Source: Prevotellaceae bacterium
Lineage (GTDB): Bacteria; Bacteroidota; Bacteroidia; Bacteroidales; UBA932
Direction: 5' to 3'
DNA: 8,948 nucleotides
Assembly (NCBI GenBank): GCA_031278135.1
Contig: JAITKY010000096.1
Location: 1 to 8,948, forward strand
A program made the translations under genes and the position numbers. This document shows, piece after piece, positions 1 to 6,575 of this stretch (positions within the stretch are counted from its first letter, which is position 1; each line of letters begins with the position of its first letter). A model generated the notes under the pieces. That model saw only the letters and a program-made list of their open reading frames with translations. It had not been told where the DNA came from and did not search any database.

Positions 1-1
1 G

Positions 2-457
2 ACGGATGCGTTTCGTTTAGGTTTCCAGAACTTTGACATGACGCAATTCGGCGTCGTCTCCGAACGGTTGAAGTCTATCGCCGAAAAACCTAAAATGCCA
101 ATACCTGTTTTTGTATCCGTCAAAACAGACAATTCGAAGATTCTGACTTGGGAATCGATTCAAATAAAAAACCTGACGACATTGAGCGAACGTTCCGCTA
201 CCGGAATGGATTCTGAACGTGGCGTATATGTCGTTTCAGTTGGGGCTTACGGAAACGAATTGCGCGATTATCTCCAACCGAACGATGTGATTCTTGGGTT
301 CGCAGGCAAACCTGTAAACTCGCTCGCCGACCTGAATGACATCATCGCAGACGCCGATCTCAAAAAACCTCAACAAATGATAGTTTACCGTAATCAAAAA
401 GAAAATGTGATTATCATCCCCGAAGGAATTATCCATTCTAAAATATTTGAAAAATGA
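2..457 (+). CDS. C-terminal part of a PDZ-domain protein, probably a secreted beta-helix type protein (5' end outside window)
   Basis: The reading frame is open from the left edge (frame 2) to TGA at 455-457, giving 151 visible residues, so the true start lies outside the window. An ATG at position 38 is in frame, but the 12 residues before it (including GFQNFD) fit the same protein, so it is unlikely to be the start. Visible residues about 68-148 look like a PDZ domain: a GVYVVSV strand, then LQPNDVILGFAGKPV, which is the usual 'x-GD-I-x-x-x-n-G-x-x-V' core, then a helix and a final strand VIIIP. PDZ domains bind C-terminal peptides. The stretch before it (GFQNFDMTQFGV, then RLKSIAEKP) resembles, from memory, the region that precedes a terminal PDZ domain in some Bacteroidota right-handed beta-helix or glycoside-hydrolase-like proteins. 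A DegP/HtrA-type protease is the alternative, but no protease residues lie in the visible part. The PDZ call is fairly secure; the protein family is a guess. Confidence 0.65.
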   Translation, partial: TDAFRLGFQNFDMTQFGVVSERLKSIAEKPKMPIPVFVSVKTDNSKILTWESIQIKNLTTLSERSATGMDSERGVYVVSVGAYGNELRDYLQPNDVILGFAGKPVNSLADLNDIIADADLKKPQQMIVYRNQKENVIIIPEGIIHSKIFEK

Positions 458-486
458 GAGATGAGATTCATTGTTTGCTCATTTTT
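450..486. terminator. Candidate bidirectional terminator between convergent genes
   Basis: A perfect 9-bp inverted repeat (AAAAATGAG at 450-458, CTCATTTTT at 478-486) encloses a 19-base loop. Each arm ends in a run of five A or five T, so on either strand the hairpin finishes with a short U-tract. The stem holds few G-C pairs and the loop is long, so termination would be weak. The stop codons of both converging genes (455-457 plus, 479-481 minus) lie inside the arms. Confidence 0.4.
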
Positions 487-1048
487 GTTTAATAAGTATA
501 ATAATTTTCTTATACACTAACAGTACAGTTTGTTGGCATATAACACCGAATGCGGCGCCACAGATAACGTCGAGCGGGAAATGTTTACCCACGTATATAC
601 GGCTGTACGAAACACATACAGCCCAGAAGAATATCATGACTGTGAAATATCTGTTTTTGAAGAACCATGCGGTAAACATTGCGAAGCAAAAAGCATTTGC
701 CGCATGGTTTGAGACGAATCCGTACCGTCCGCCGCAGTTTTCGAGGGAATGGATAACGGCTTTAAGTTCTTCGACATGACAGGGACGAAGACGTTCGAAA
801 ACATTTTTGAACAGATGAACAGAAAGTTGATCAGCCATAGCAAACGCTGCTACGAGCATGAGCAATTCAACAATACCCTTACTTACCGGCTTTCCACGAA
901 ACATGAAAGCGACAATACCCAGATACATCGGAATCCACACATTGATGGCGCTAAACGTTTTCATCACGGGGTCGAGCCAGTCGAAATGGAACCCGTTGAT
1001 GATGATAAACAATTCAGTATCCCATTCGGGAAAATGTATATTGCTCAT
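479..1048 (-). CDS. PAP2-family membrane phosphatase
   Basis: A 189-residue membrane protein of the type 2 phosphatidic acid phosphatase family. All three catalytic signatures are visible: KX6RP at residues 81-89 (K81, R88, P89), the PSGH-like segment at 113-116 (S-N-H-A, catalytic H115), and SRX5HX3D at 149-160 (R150, H156, D160). Hydrophobic segments near residues 38-50, 60-76, 118-130, 135-148 and 161-178 fit a five- to six-helix phosphatase with its active site at the periplasmic face. Family members dephosphorylate undecaprenyl pyrophosphate, phosphatidylglycerol phosphate or lipid A; the substrate cannot be read from sequence. It is the last gene of the division operon, beginning 10 bases after the ftsZ stop, so a role in undecaprenyl phosphate recycling for septal wall synthesis is attractive but inferred. 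The canonical Gly of PSGH is replaced by Asn. No clear Shine-Dalgarno precedes the ATG, which suggests translation coupled to ftsZ. Confidence 0.9.
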   Translation of the reverse strand: MSNIHFPEWDTELFIIINGFHFDWLDPVMKTFSAINVWIPMYLGIVAFMFRGKPVSKGIVELLMLVAAFAMADQLSVHLFKNVFERLRPCHVEELKAVIHSLENCGGRYGFVSNHAANAFCFAMFTAWFFKNRYFTVMIFFWAVCVSYSRIYVGKHFPLDVICGAAFGVICQQTVLLVYKKIIILIKQK

Positions 1049-1058
1049 CAGCCGTCAA

Positions 1059-2519
1059 TCAATCTACATCTTTGTCCGGGTACGAATTATTTTCGTTGAG
1101 GACGTGTGTTCCGCCGGATTCATCGATTCGGTATTTCGAAACCTCTTTTCCTGCGGTTGTACCTGGGATAATCTTGGCATTAGCCCTTTCGTATGCAGGT
1201 ATTCTTTCCATCATAGTAATATCCACCTCTTTCATTGAGCCCCATGTATTTACGACACCGCTACCGTTGGATGCGTTTGTAAACAACGATCGTGTTTTTT
1301 GAGGATCGGCGGCCGCTTCTCGGGTTGTTGTTTCGGGAGTTTCGACTATTTCCGGCATTTCGGGAGTCAAGTCAAAAACATTACCATACTGTTTGACAGT
1401 TATCGTATTGGCGTTGATGTAAGTATCGTCCGTTTCGTCGGACAAAACATGAACTTTTGGTTCTTTATCATTCGGGTTCTCTACCCATTTTGGTTGACAT
1501 TTAATATCGTCGTCAATGTCGGGGAACGAGTTGTTCATCGAAAAGCCAGTAGCGATGATTGTTACCGAGATTTCGGCGTCCGACGATTCGGCGTCGAGCG
1601 ATATGTCTTCTGCCACGCCACGTTTGAAATTGGCGCCTCTTCCCGAAGCCGTGTTTATATAATCCATCAATTCGCGCAACTCGAAGGCTTTCAAAGGATT
1701 TTTCAATCCTGAGCTCACATTTACCAGGATATTTTTAGCGCCCGAAATATCGTTATTGTTCAGCAGCGGAGATTTGAGAGCCTGTTCGGCGGCTTTCCGG
1801 ACACGGTCTTCGCCGGCTGCCCGTCCAAGTCCCATCAATGCCATATCGCTGTTTGACATTACCATTTTGACGTCGGCAAAGTCCACATTGATATATCCTT
1901 CGACGGTTATGATTTCGGCAATGCTTTTGACGGCGGTTGTAACGATGTCGTCGGCTTTCGGAAATGCTTCGAAGATCGACAGATCGGGATATATTTCATA
2001 CAGTTTTTCGTTGTTGATAATCAGCAATGAATCGACATTTTCCCTTAGTGTCCACAATCCGTCTAAAGCCCTTTTATACGGTTCTTCACCTTCGTCCTTA
2101 AATGGTAGAGTAACGATTGCCACCGTCAGTATGTCCATGCTTTTTGCTTCTTTGGCGATAACGGGTGCAGCTCCGGTGCCGGTGCCTCCGCCGAGTCCGG
2201 TAGCGATAAAAAGCATTTTAGTATTTTTTTCCAAAATATTCTTTATCTCGTCGAGACTTTCCAGCGCCGCCTGCCGTCCGAGTTCGGGATTACAACCGGT
2301 GCCAAGCCCGCCAGTGAGTTTCGTTCCGATTTGGATTTTGTTCGGAACAATACTCTTGTTCAACACTTGTGCATCGGTGTTACATATAATAAAATCAACA
2401 CCTTCGATGCCTTTTTCATACATATTTTTGACAGCATTGTTACCGCCGCCGCCTACTCCTATTACTTTGATTATGTGACTTAATCCTTTGTCCCAATTGA
2501 TTGGTATTACCTCATTCAT
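1059..2519 (-). CDS. ftsZ: Cell division GTPase FtsZ
   Basis: FtsZ is the tubulin-like GTPase that polymerises into the cytoplasmic Z ring and recruits the divisome. The protein has 486 residues, within the usual Bacteroidota range. The N-terminal GTP-binding domain carries GVGGGGNNAV at 21-30, the NTDAQ segment at 47-51 and the tubulin signature GGGTGTGAAP at 110-119. The T7 catalytic loop NVDFADVK is at 211-218, with both aspartates (213, 216) present, so the protein should hydrolyse GTP. The polymerisation domain ends near residue 328 (IIATGF). A disordered acidic, Pro/Thr-rich linker follows to about 458. The last 28 residues (from EVSKYRID to NNSYPDKDVD) are the conserved tail type that binds FtsA in this phylum. 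It lies 42 AT-rich bases after the second ftsA and 10 bases before the PAP2 gene. The ATG is preceded only by A/T-rich sequence without a strong Shine-Dalgarno, as is common in Bacteroidota. Confidence 0.98.
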   Translation of the reverse strand: MNEVIPINWDKGLSHIIKVIGVGGGGNNAVKNMYEKGIEGVDFIICNTDAQVLNKSIVPNKIQIGTKLTGGLGTGCNPELGRQAALESLDEIKNILEKNTKMLFIATGLGGGTGTGAAPVIAKEAKSMDILTVAIVTLPFKDEGEEPYKRALDGLWTLRENVDSLLIINNEKLYEIYPDLSIFEAFPKADDIVTTAVKSIAEIITVEGYINVDFADVKMVMSNSDMALMGLGRAAGEDRVRKAAEQALKSPLLNNNDISGAKNILVNVSSGLKNPLKAFELRELMDYINTASGRGANFKRGVAEDISLDAESSDAEISVTIIATGFSMNNSFPDIDDDIKCQPKWVENPNDKEPKVHVLSDETDDTYINANTITVKQYGNVFDLTPEMPEIVETPETTTREAAADPQKTRSLFTNASNGSGVVNTWGSMKEVDITMMERIPAYERANAKIIPGTTAGKEVSKYRIDESGGTHVLNENNSYPDKDVD

Positions 2520-2561
2520 ATCATTTTGTTTATTTATTTTTTATTATAAAATCTATAATTT

Positions 2562-4010
2562 TCAATCATTTTTTTCATCCTTTTGCGCTTTCAAGAACGT
2601 CTGAACATCTTTAACAGCGTTTTTTAACCAGGATGACATTCCCTTCTTTCGCCATTCTTCCTCCTGTCTTCGTTGTTCTTCTTCCCGTTTTAGTCGCTCT
2701 TCTTCCCGTTTTAGTCGTTCTTCTTCTTCCTGTTTTCGTCGTTGTTCTTCTTCCCGTTTTAGCCGTTCTTCTTCCTCCCGTTTTTGTTGCGCTTCTTTCT
2801 GTTCCGGCGTCAGTTCCAGACTCTCCAAATGGTCGAATCCACACATGACAAGTCCCACTGCTGTTGAATATTTGGGATGTATAATAGTATCCTTGCCGGA
2901 ATCATAATCGTGTAATATATATTGAGGACTGCTTATTATTACCTCTGTTTCAATTTTATGTTTTATTTCCGGTTCCAACTCGGCTTGCTCTTTCAATCGT
3001 TTTATCAGGAACTCTTTTATTCCTTTCATTTTAGAGACACCGCCCGTAATCACTATTCCGGCGCCCAATTTTCCGCATTGTGTTTTATTTACAATTTCGT
3101 ACAGTACCATATCAATAATTTCGTTCAAACGAGAAGTGATTACTTTTAATATGATATCGAACGACAGTTGTCGTGGCTCACGTCCACTAATTCCCTCAAC
3201 TTGAACATATTCGTGAGGTTTTGCCTGTAACCCGAATTTGACTTTTATTTGTTCAGCCTGTTCGTACTTGATGCTGCACATCGTCTTTATGTCTTCGGTG
3301 ATTACATTTCCCCCGAAAGGTATGACGGCAGTATGCACTATGGTATAATCTTTATACACAATCAAATCGGTGGTTCCTCCTCCGATATCTATCATTGCAA
3401 CACCCAATTCTTTTTCGTCGTTGGAGAGGACAGCCCTTGCCGAGGCTATCGGTTCGAGAATCAGTTTGTTCAACGAGAGATTCAGCGCTTTCAAACACGA
3501 ATTAGTATGTATTCTGTTCGATTTGTTTCCTATTACTACATAGAAATGCCCTGTCAGTTTATTTCCCAGCCGTCCGACAGGATCGGTTATGCCGGTTTGT
3601 CCGTCGATGCTGTAATTCTGTGGGATAACGTGCAATATTTCCGTATCGGGATTAAGATGTAATTTCCCGGCTTTGGCTTCAAGTTCCATGATTTCTTCTC
3701 TCGTGATTATTTCATCGTATTTGTCACGAATTTTTTCCACTCTGTTTTCGATACATGTAATATGTTGCCCTGCAATACCTACATACACGTTTTCGATATT
3801 GTCGATTTTTGCGTCGGTTTTGATTTTATCCAAAGTTGGCACTACAGCGTTTACAACTTTAGTGATATGTTCGACCTGTCCGCGTCTGATTCCATTGGAT
3901 GGCTCTTCGCTGTAAGCGACAATCCTGTAATGCTCGTCGTCGAGTTTTTCGCCAACGAGACTGACCACTTTTGTGGTACCCAAATCTATTGCAACTACAT
4001 ATTTAGACAT
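2562..4010 (-). CDS. ftsA: FtsA paralogue 2 (downstream copy), with charged coiled-coil-like linker
   Basis: FtsA is an actin-fold ATPase that tethers FtsZ to the inner membrane and signals to the septal synthases. This copy has 482 residues. Actin-family motifs are intact: phosphate-1 AIDLGTTKVV (7-16), phosphate-2 MIDIGGGTTDL (206-216) and adenosine motif GIVITGG (318-324). The FtsA-specific 1C (SHS2) subdomain occupies about 84-162. After the core ends near residue 400, a run of Glu, Lys, Arg and Gln built on RLKREEE-type units (about 402-456) predicts a long charged helix. A short amphipathic helix (SSWLKNAVKDVQTFLK, 459-474) follows and is the probable membrane-targeting tail. The ATG overlaps the stop of the upstream ftsA by one base (TAATG). 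An AAGGA about nine bases before it, inside the upstream gene, is a good ribosome site. By eye the core is about half identical to the upstream copy, so the duplication is not recent. Which copy is the ancestral FtsA is unclear. Confidence 0.95.
   Translation of the reverse strand: MSKYVVAIDLGTTKVVSLVGEKLDDEHYRIVAYSEEPSNGIRRGQVEHITKVVNAVVPTLDKIKTDAKIDNIENVYVGIAGQHITCIENRVEKIRDKYDEIITREEIMELEAKAGKLHLNPDTEILHVIPQNYSIDGQTGITDPVGRLGNKLTGHFYVVIGNKSNRIHTNSCLKALNLSLNKLILEPIASARAVLSNDEKELGVAMIDIGGGTTDLIVYKDYTIVHTAVIPFGGNVITEDIKTMCSIKYEQAEQIKVKFGLQAKPHEYVQVEGISGREPRQLSFDIILKVITSRLNEIIDMVLYEIVNKTQCGKLGAGIVITGGVSKMKGIKEFLIKRLKEQAELEPEIKHKIETEVIISSPQYILHDYDSGKDTIIHPKYSTAVGLVMCGFDHLESLELTPEQKEAQQKREEEERLKREEEQRRKQEEEERLKREEERLKREEEQRRQEEEWRKKGMSSWLKNAVKDVQTFLKAQKDEKND
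2650..2795 (-). repeat. Imperfect 21/24-bp tandem repeats encoding the Glu/Lys/Arg linker of FtsA paralogue 2
   Basis: On the plus strand the block CTTCCCGTTTTAGTCG recurs with small changes at 2681, 2702, 2726 and 2750, that is at periods of 21 and 24 bases, flanked by CTTCTTC filler. All units are multiples of three, so unit gain or loss would keep the frame. On the coding strand the units give RLKREEE and close variants. Base changes between units indicate the tract is not freshly expanded. Confidence 0.8.
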
Positions 4011-5380
4011 TATACTTTTTCCTTTTTTTCGTACAGCACGTTTTTGAACATATCCATAACCGATTTCAGCGTCATTTTAATATCGCTGTTTCCGGGATCG
4101 ACGGGATCCACGGGATCGACGGGATTCACGGGATTCACGGGATTCACGGGATCGACGGGATTCACGGGAACCACAGGATTGACAATCACGGTGTCTGTAT
4201 TTTTAATTTCGACTAATTTTGCATATTTTTCACGGATATCGAATCCATACATAACCAGACCTACAGCGGTCGAATATTTTGGATGTACAATATCTTTCGG
4301 CGAACTTTCGGAAACATACATTGGTTTTCCGATTCTTACATCCATACCTGTTTTCAGTTTCACAAATTCGCGCAGATTTGCTATTTGCGCTGCTCCGCCG
4401 GTAAAGACTATTCCTGTTGCGAGTTCATGGTTGTTGTCGGTATATTTTCTAATTTCATAAAATATCATGTCCAGGATTTCTTTTATTCGCGCCTCGATTA
4501 TGCATGCCAGCAACTTGAAAGATATTTTATAAGGCTCTTTGCCGTTTTCGCCCGGTATTAAAATCTCAGTATCGGGAACCATTGCCGGCATACATGAACC
4601 ACGCTGTATTTTAATATTTTCCGCCTCTTTCCAAGTGATCTTGCAACCGGTTTTTATATCTTGAGTGACAGTATTTCCTCCAAACGGGATTATGGCTGTG
4701 TGCCGTATTACGTTTTTGTGGAAAATAATCAGGTCGGTAGTTCCTCCACCCATATCGACCATTACGACGCCCATTTCCCTTTCGTCGTCGGAAAGAACGG
4801 CTCTTGCCGATGCCATCGGTTCGAGTATAAGTTCTTTCAGCGAAAGATTCAACCGTTCGATACACACTTCCGTATGCCGTGTCGAAACGCCTTTTTCGAT
4901 TATTACCATGAAATTTCCGGCGAGTTTATATCCCAGCCGTCCAACGGGATCGGTTATTTCGTGTATATCGTCGATGCTGTATGTCTGTGGAATGACGTGT
5001 ACGATTTTTTCGCCCATATTGATATGCAATCGACGGGCGTTGTCTTCGAGCATTTTGATATCGTTTTCCGTAATCAGTTCTTCGTATATCGGACGCAGTA
5101 TTTCCGTTCTGTTTACGATGTATCTGATGTTTAGCCCCGCAATACCTACATATACTTCGTTGATATCCGATATGCCGGCTGTAGTTTTGATGCTGTCCAA
5201 TGTATTTTTTACAACGCCGACAACACTGTGTATGTTTTCGACCTGCCCGTGCCTGATGCCGCTCGAGCGTCCTTCGGAATATGCTAAAATCTTGAGACGC
5301 TTGCTGTTCTTAGTCTTTTCGCCTACAATACTTACTATTTTTGTTGTTCCTAAATCTATTGCCACCAAATAGTCTGCCAT
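4010..5380 (-). CDS. ftsA: FtsA paralogue 1 (upstream copy), with Val-Asn/Asp-Pro repeat linker
   Basis: A second complete FtsA-type actin-fold ATPase, 456 residues, expected to bind the FtsZ tail and the inner membrane. Core motifs are intact: AIDLGTTKIV (7-16), MVDMGGGTTDL (207-217) and GIVFTGG (323-329), with the 1C/SHS2 subdomain at about 84-162. The core ends near residue 390. Residues 400-429 are ten consecutive three-residue units of the type Val-(Asn/Asp/Val)-Pro. The tail TLKSVMDMFKNVLYEKKEKV (437-456) is an amphipathic helix with basic residues, typical of the FtsA membrane-targeting sequence. Both copies share the strings TDPVGRLG, ILEP and ASARAVLS, and HPKYSTAVGLVM near the end of the core. 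The gene lies 46 bases after ftsQ, with an AAAGG at 5388-5392 (minus strand) as a plausible ribosome site. With no lost catalytic motif and an intact tail, it is unlikely to be a decaying copy. Confidence 0.95.
   Translation of the reverse strand: MADYLVAIDLGTTKIVSIVGEKTKNSKRLKILAYSEGRSSGIRHGQVENIHSVVGVVKNTLDSIKTTAGISDINEVYVGIAGLNIRYIVNRTEILRPIYEELITENDIKMLEDNARRLHINMGEKIVHVIPQTYSIDDIHEITDPVGRLGYKLAGNFMVIIEKGVSTRHTEVCIERLNLSLKELILEPMASARAVLSDDEREMGVVMVDMGGGTTDLIIFHKNVIRHTAIIPFGGNTVTQDIKTGCKITWKEAENIKIQRGSCMPAMVPDTEILIPGENGKEPYKISFKLLACIIEARIKEILDMIFYEIRKYTDNNHELATGIVFTGGAAQIANLREFVKLKTGMDVRIGKPMYVSESSPKDIVHPKYSTAVGLVMYGFDIREKYAKLVEIKNTDTVIVNPVVPVNPVDPVNPVNPVNPVDPVDPVDPGNSDIKMTLKSVMDMFKNVLYEKKEKV
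4094..4183 (-). repeat. Ten 9-bp tandem repeats encoding (Val-Asn/Asp-Pro)n
   Basis: Ten contiguous 9-base units fill this stretch. On the plus strand they are variants of GGGATTCAC and GGGATCGAC, with one GGGATCCAC, one GGGAACCAC and one AGGATTGAC. On the coding strand each unit gives Val-Asn-Pro or Val-Asp-Pro, once Val-Val-Pro. Three identical units in a row (4121-4147) suggest recent slippage. The 9-base period keeps the ftsA frame whatever the copy number. Confidence 0.95.
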
Positions 5381-5426
5381 ATTAATACCTTTATTTATAT
5401 ATAGTATATCTAACAGTTAATTATAA

Positions 5427-6206
5427 TTACTTTGTAACTGCTACAATCTGTTTATCAAATCTCAGGTCGAGAATCGTATATGGCGCTTCGTTTTCGGCTC
5501 TGTAATACGGATTCACTTTCCTGTAAAAGGTTAACAGATTGTCTAATTTCTTTTTATATCCGTGCAGTTGCCCGAAACGAATCAAATGACTGTCCGAACA
5601 AACTGCCAATTCAACGTTTTTGTTTTCATCTACGTCGATTTGCTGAATCTGTGCATTCCAGAACGCATCGTCCGCAATAAACTTCACAAATGCCAAAAGG
5701 TTACGTGCAAAGAGAGTATCTCTCATCATTTTTCCTTCGGCAGGCAACCGGATTTTCCCCGTTATTAAAGGTACATCGCATGCATATCGCTCCGAAACGG
5801 GAAATGCTATGCCTTCGCTGTCCAAATAACACGAACCCAACGAAGTCAATATACGTACCACCGGTATTCTCTGTTCAAGTTCAACATGCAGAATACTGTC
5901 TCCTGTCTGATATACAAGCGCATTTTTTACAGAACTTTTGGATTCAACCAATTTCAACGTCTTTCTTATCACGTTATCGTTCAATGGCTTGCCTTTACCT
6001 GCTACCTTACTTTGTTCAATCATTCTTCTAAAATCGCCCGCTGTTATCAACTTCGCCTTTTCAGGATTCCGTATCTTAACATCAATTCCTTTACACACAG
6101 GGTCACCTTTCGTACTGCACATATATACCAACAAACAACTTGTTACTCCTAACATCAAACAAATCAGAGTAATCCTTTTCCAAGCAATCTTCCTTTTTAC
6201 CATCAT
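5427..6206 (-). CDS. ftsQ: Cell division protein FtsQ (DivIB family)
   Basis: FtsQ is a bitopic inner-membrane protein that connects early cytoplasmic divisome proteins to the later periplasmic ones (FtsB, FtsL, FtsI, FtsW). The 259-residue product has a short basic cytoplasmic N-terminus (MMVKRKIAWKR) and one membrane helix at about 12-29. A POTRA-like region at about 38-113 contains the conserved EQRIPVVRI segment at its end. The beta domain starts with CYLDSEGIAFPVS (126-138) and ends with the strand TILDLRFDKQIVAV (244-257), as in Bacteroidota FtsQ. Sequence similarity within this family is low, and the call rests on topology, these segments and the position directly before ftsA. Two adjacent ATG codons (6206 and 6203) are possible starts and differ by one residue. 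It is the first gene of the operon here; murC, its usual upstream neighbour in the phylum, is absent. Confidence 0.92.
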   Translation of the reverse strand: MMVKRKIAWKRITLICLMLGVTSCLLVYMCSTKGDPVCKGIDVKIRNPEKAKLITAGDFRRMIEQSKVAGKGKPLNDNVIRKTLKLVESKSSVKNALVYQTGDSILHVELEQRIPVVRILTSLGSCYLDSEGIAFPVSERYACDVPLITGKIRLPAEGKMMRDTLFARNLLAFVKFIADDAFWNAQIQQIDVDENKNVELAVCSDSHLIRFGQLHGYKKKLDNLLTFYRKVNPYYRAENEAPYTILDLRFDKQIVAVTK

Positions 6207-6225
6207 ACTCGCTTACCAGACGGCG

Positions 6226-6259
6226 CAAAATTAATCATTAATTTAATTTCGTGAACAAA
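6226..6259 (-). promoter_or_regulatory. Candidate Bacteroidota-type promoter for ftsQ operon
   Basis: Reading the minus strand, TTTG (6259-6256) is followed after 22 bases by TAATTTTG (6233-6226), an exact match to the Bacteroidota -7 consensus TAnnTTTG with the -33 TTTG. The spacing is slightly wide compared with the usual value of about 19-21. Transcription would start near 6219, leaving a very short leader before the ATG at 6206. Confidence 0.4.
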
Positions 6260-6445
6260 TTTTTTGATAAATAATGAAAAAAGTTATCCACCGTATTTGT
6301 ATTATACTTGTTTTCAACAGATATTCCGAAAAGATTATTTTGCAACTTTTTCCATGATTTCAGAGTAAAACCTCTTCCCCGAATGGCAAATTTAGATGAA
6401 TAATTGAGTTTTTCGGACTTCGACGAGCGGAAAAACATTGTATTT

Positions 6446-6471
6446 TGATATTTTTTTGAAAAAAAATATCA
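6446..6471. repeat. 12-bp perfect inverted repeat with 2-base centre
   Basis: The left arm TGATATTTTTTT (6446-6457) and right arm AAAAAAATATCA (6460-6471) are exact reverse complements around GA. Such an A/T palindrome can arise by chance in AT-rich DNA, but it could be an operator or a hairpin at the end of a small transcript. The right arm with flanks (AAAAAATATCACT) recurs as a direct repeat at 6515-6527. Confidence 0.5.
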
Positions 6472-6567
6472 CTACGTAATATGCTTAAAATTAGTATGTT
6501 TACACTTGTATTCGAAAAAATATCACTTTTATTTGTTCGATTATATATGAGATATTGAAAAAAAGAC

Positions 6568-6575
6568 TAATTTTG
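6568..6575 (+). promoter_or_regulatory. Candidate -7 promoter element for secDF
   Basis: TAATTTTG is an exact match to the Bacteroidota -7 consensus TAnnTTTG and lies about 100 bases before the secDF ATG. No TTTG sits at the expected distance upstream; the nearest (6532-6535) is 32 bases away, which is too far. The call therefore rests on one half of the promoter only. Confidence 0.25.

Noticed and set aside
1756..2478. 240-codon open frame on the plus strand
   Set aside because: It is antisense to the GTPase domain of ftsZ, whose signatures are unmistakable on the minus strand.
2650..2795. Possible CRISPR-like repeat array
   Set aside because: Units are short, have no unique spacers, stay in frame and encode the charged linker of FtsA.
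4094..4183. Collagen-like Gly-x-Thr repeat protein on the plus strand opposite ftsA (within the frame 3762-4460)
   Set aside because: It is the antisense shadow of the 9-bp repeat in ftsA. The ftsA frame has full family motifs on both sides, while the plus-strand frame shows none.
6284..6292. DnaA-box-like TTATCCACC (one mismatch to TTATCCACA)
   Set aside because: It is a single site without a cluster of further boxes, and no dnaA, dnaN or other origin-linked gene is nearby.
6238..6438. 66-codon open frame on the minus strand upstream of ftsQ
   Set aside because: No recognisable domain, basic and low-complexity composition, and no ribosome site seen. It is probably a chance frame; a decayed remnant cannot be excluded but has no support.
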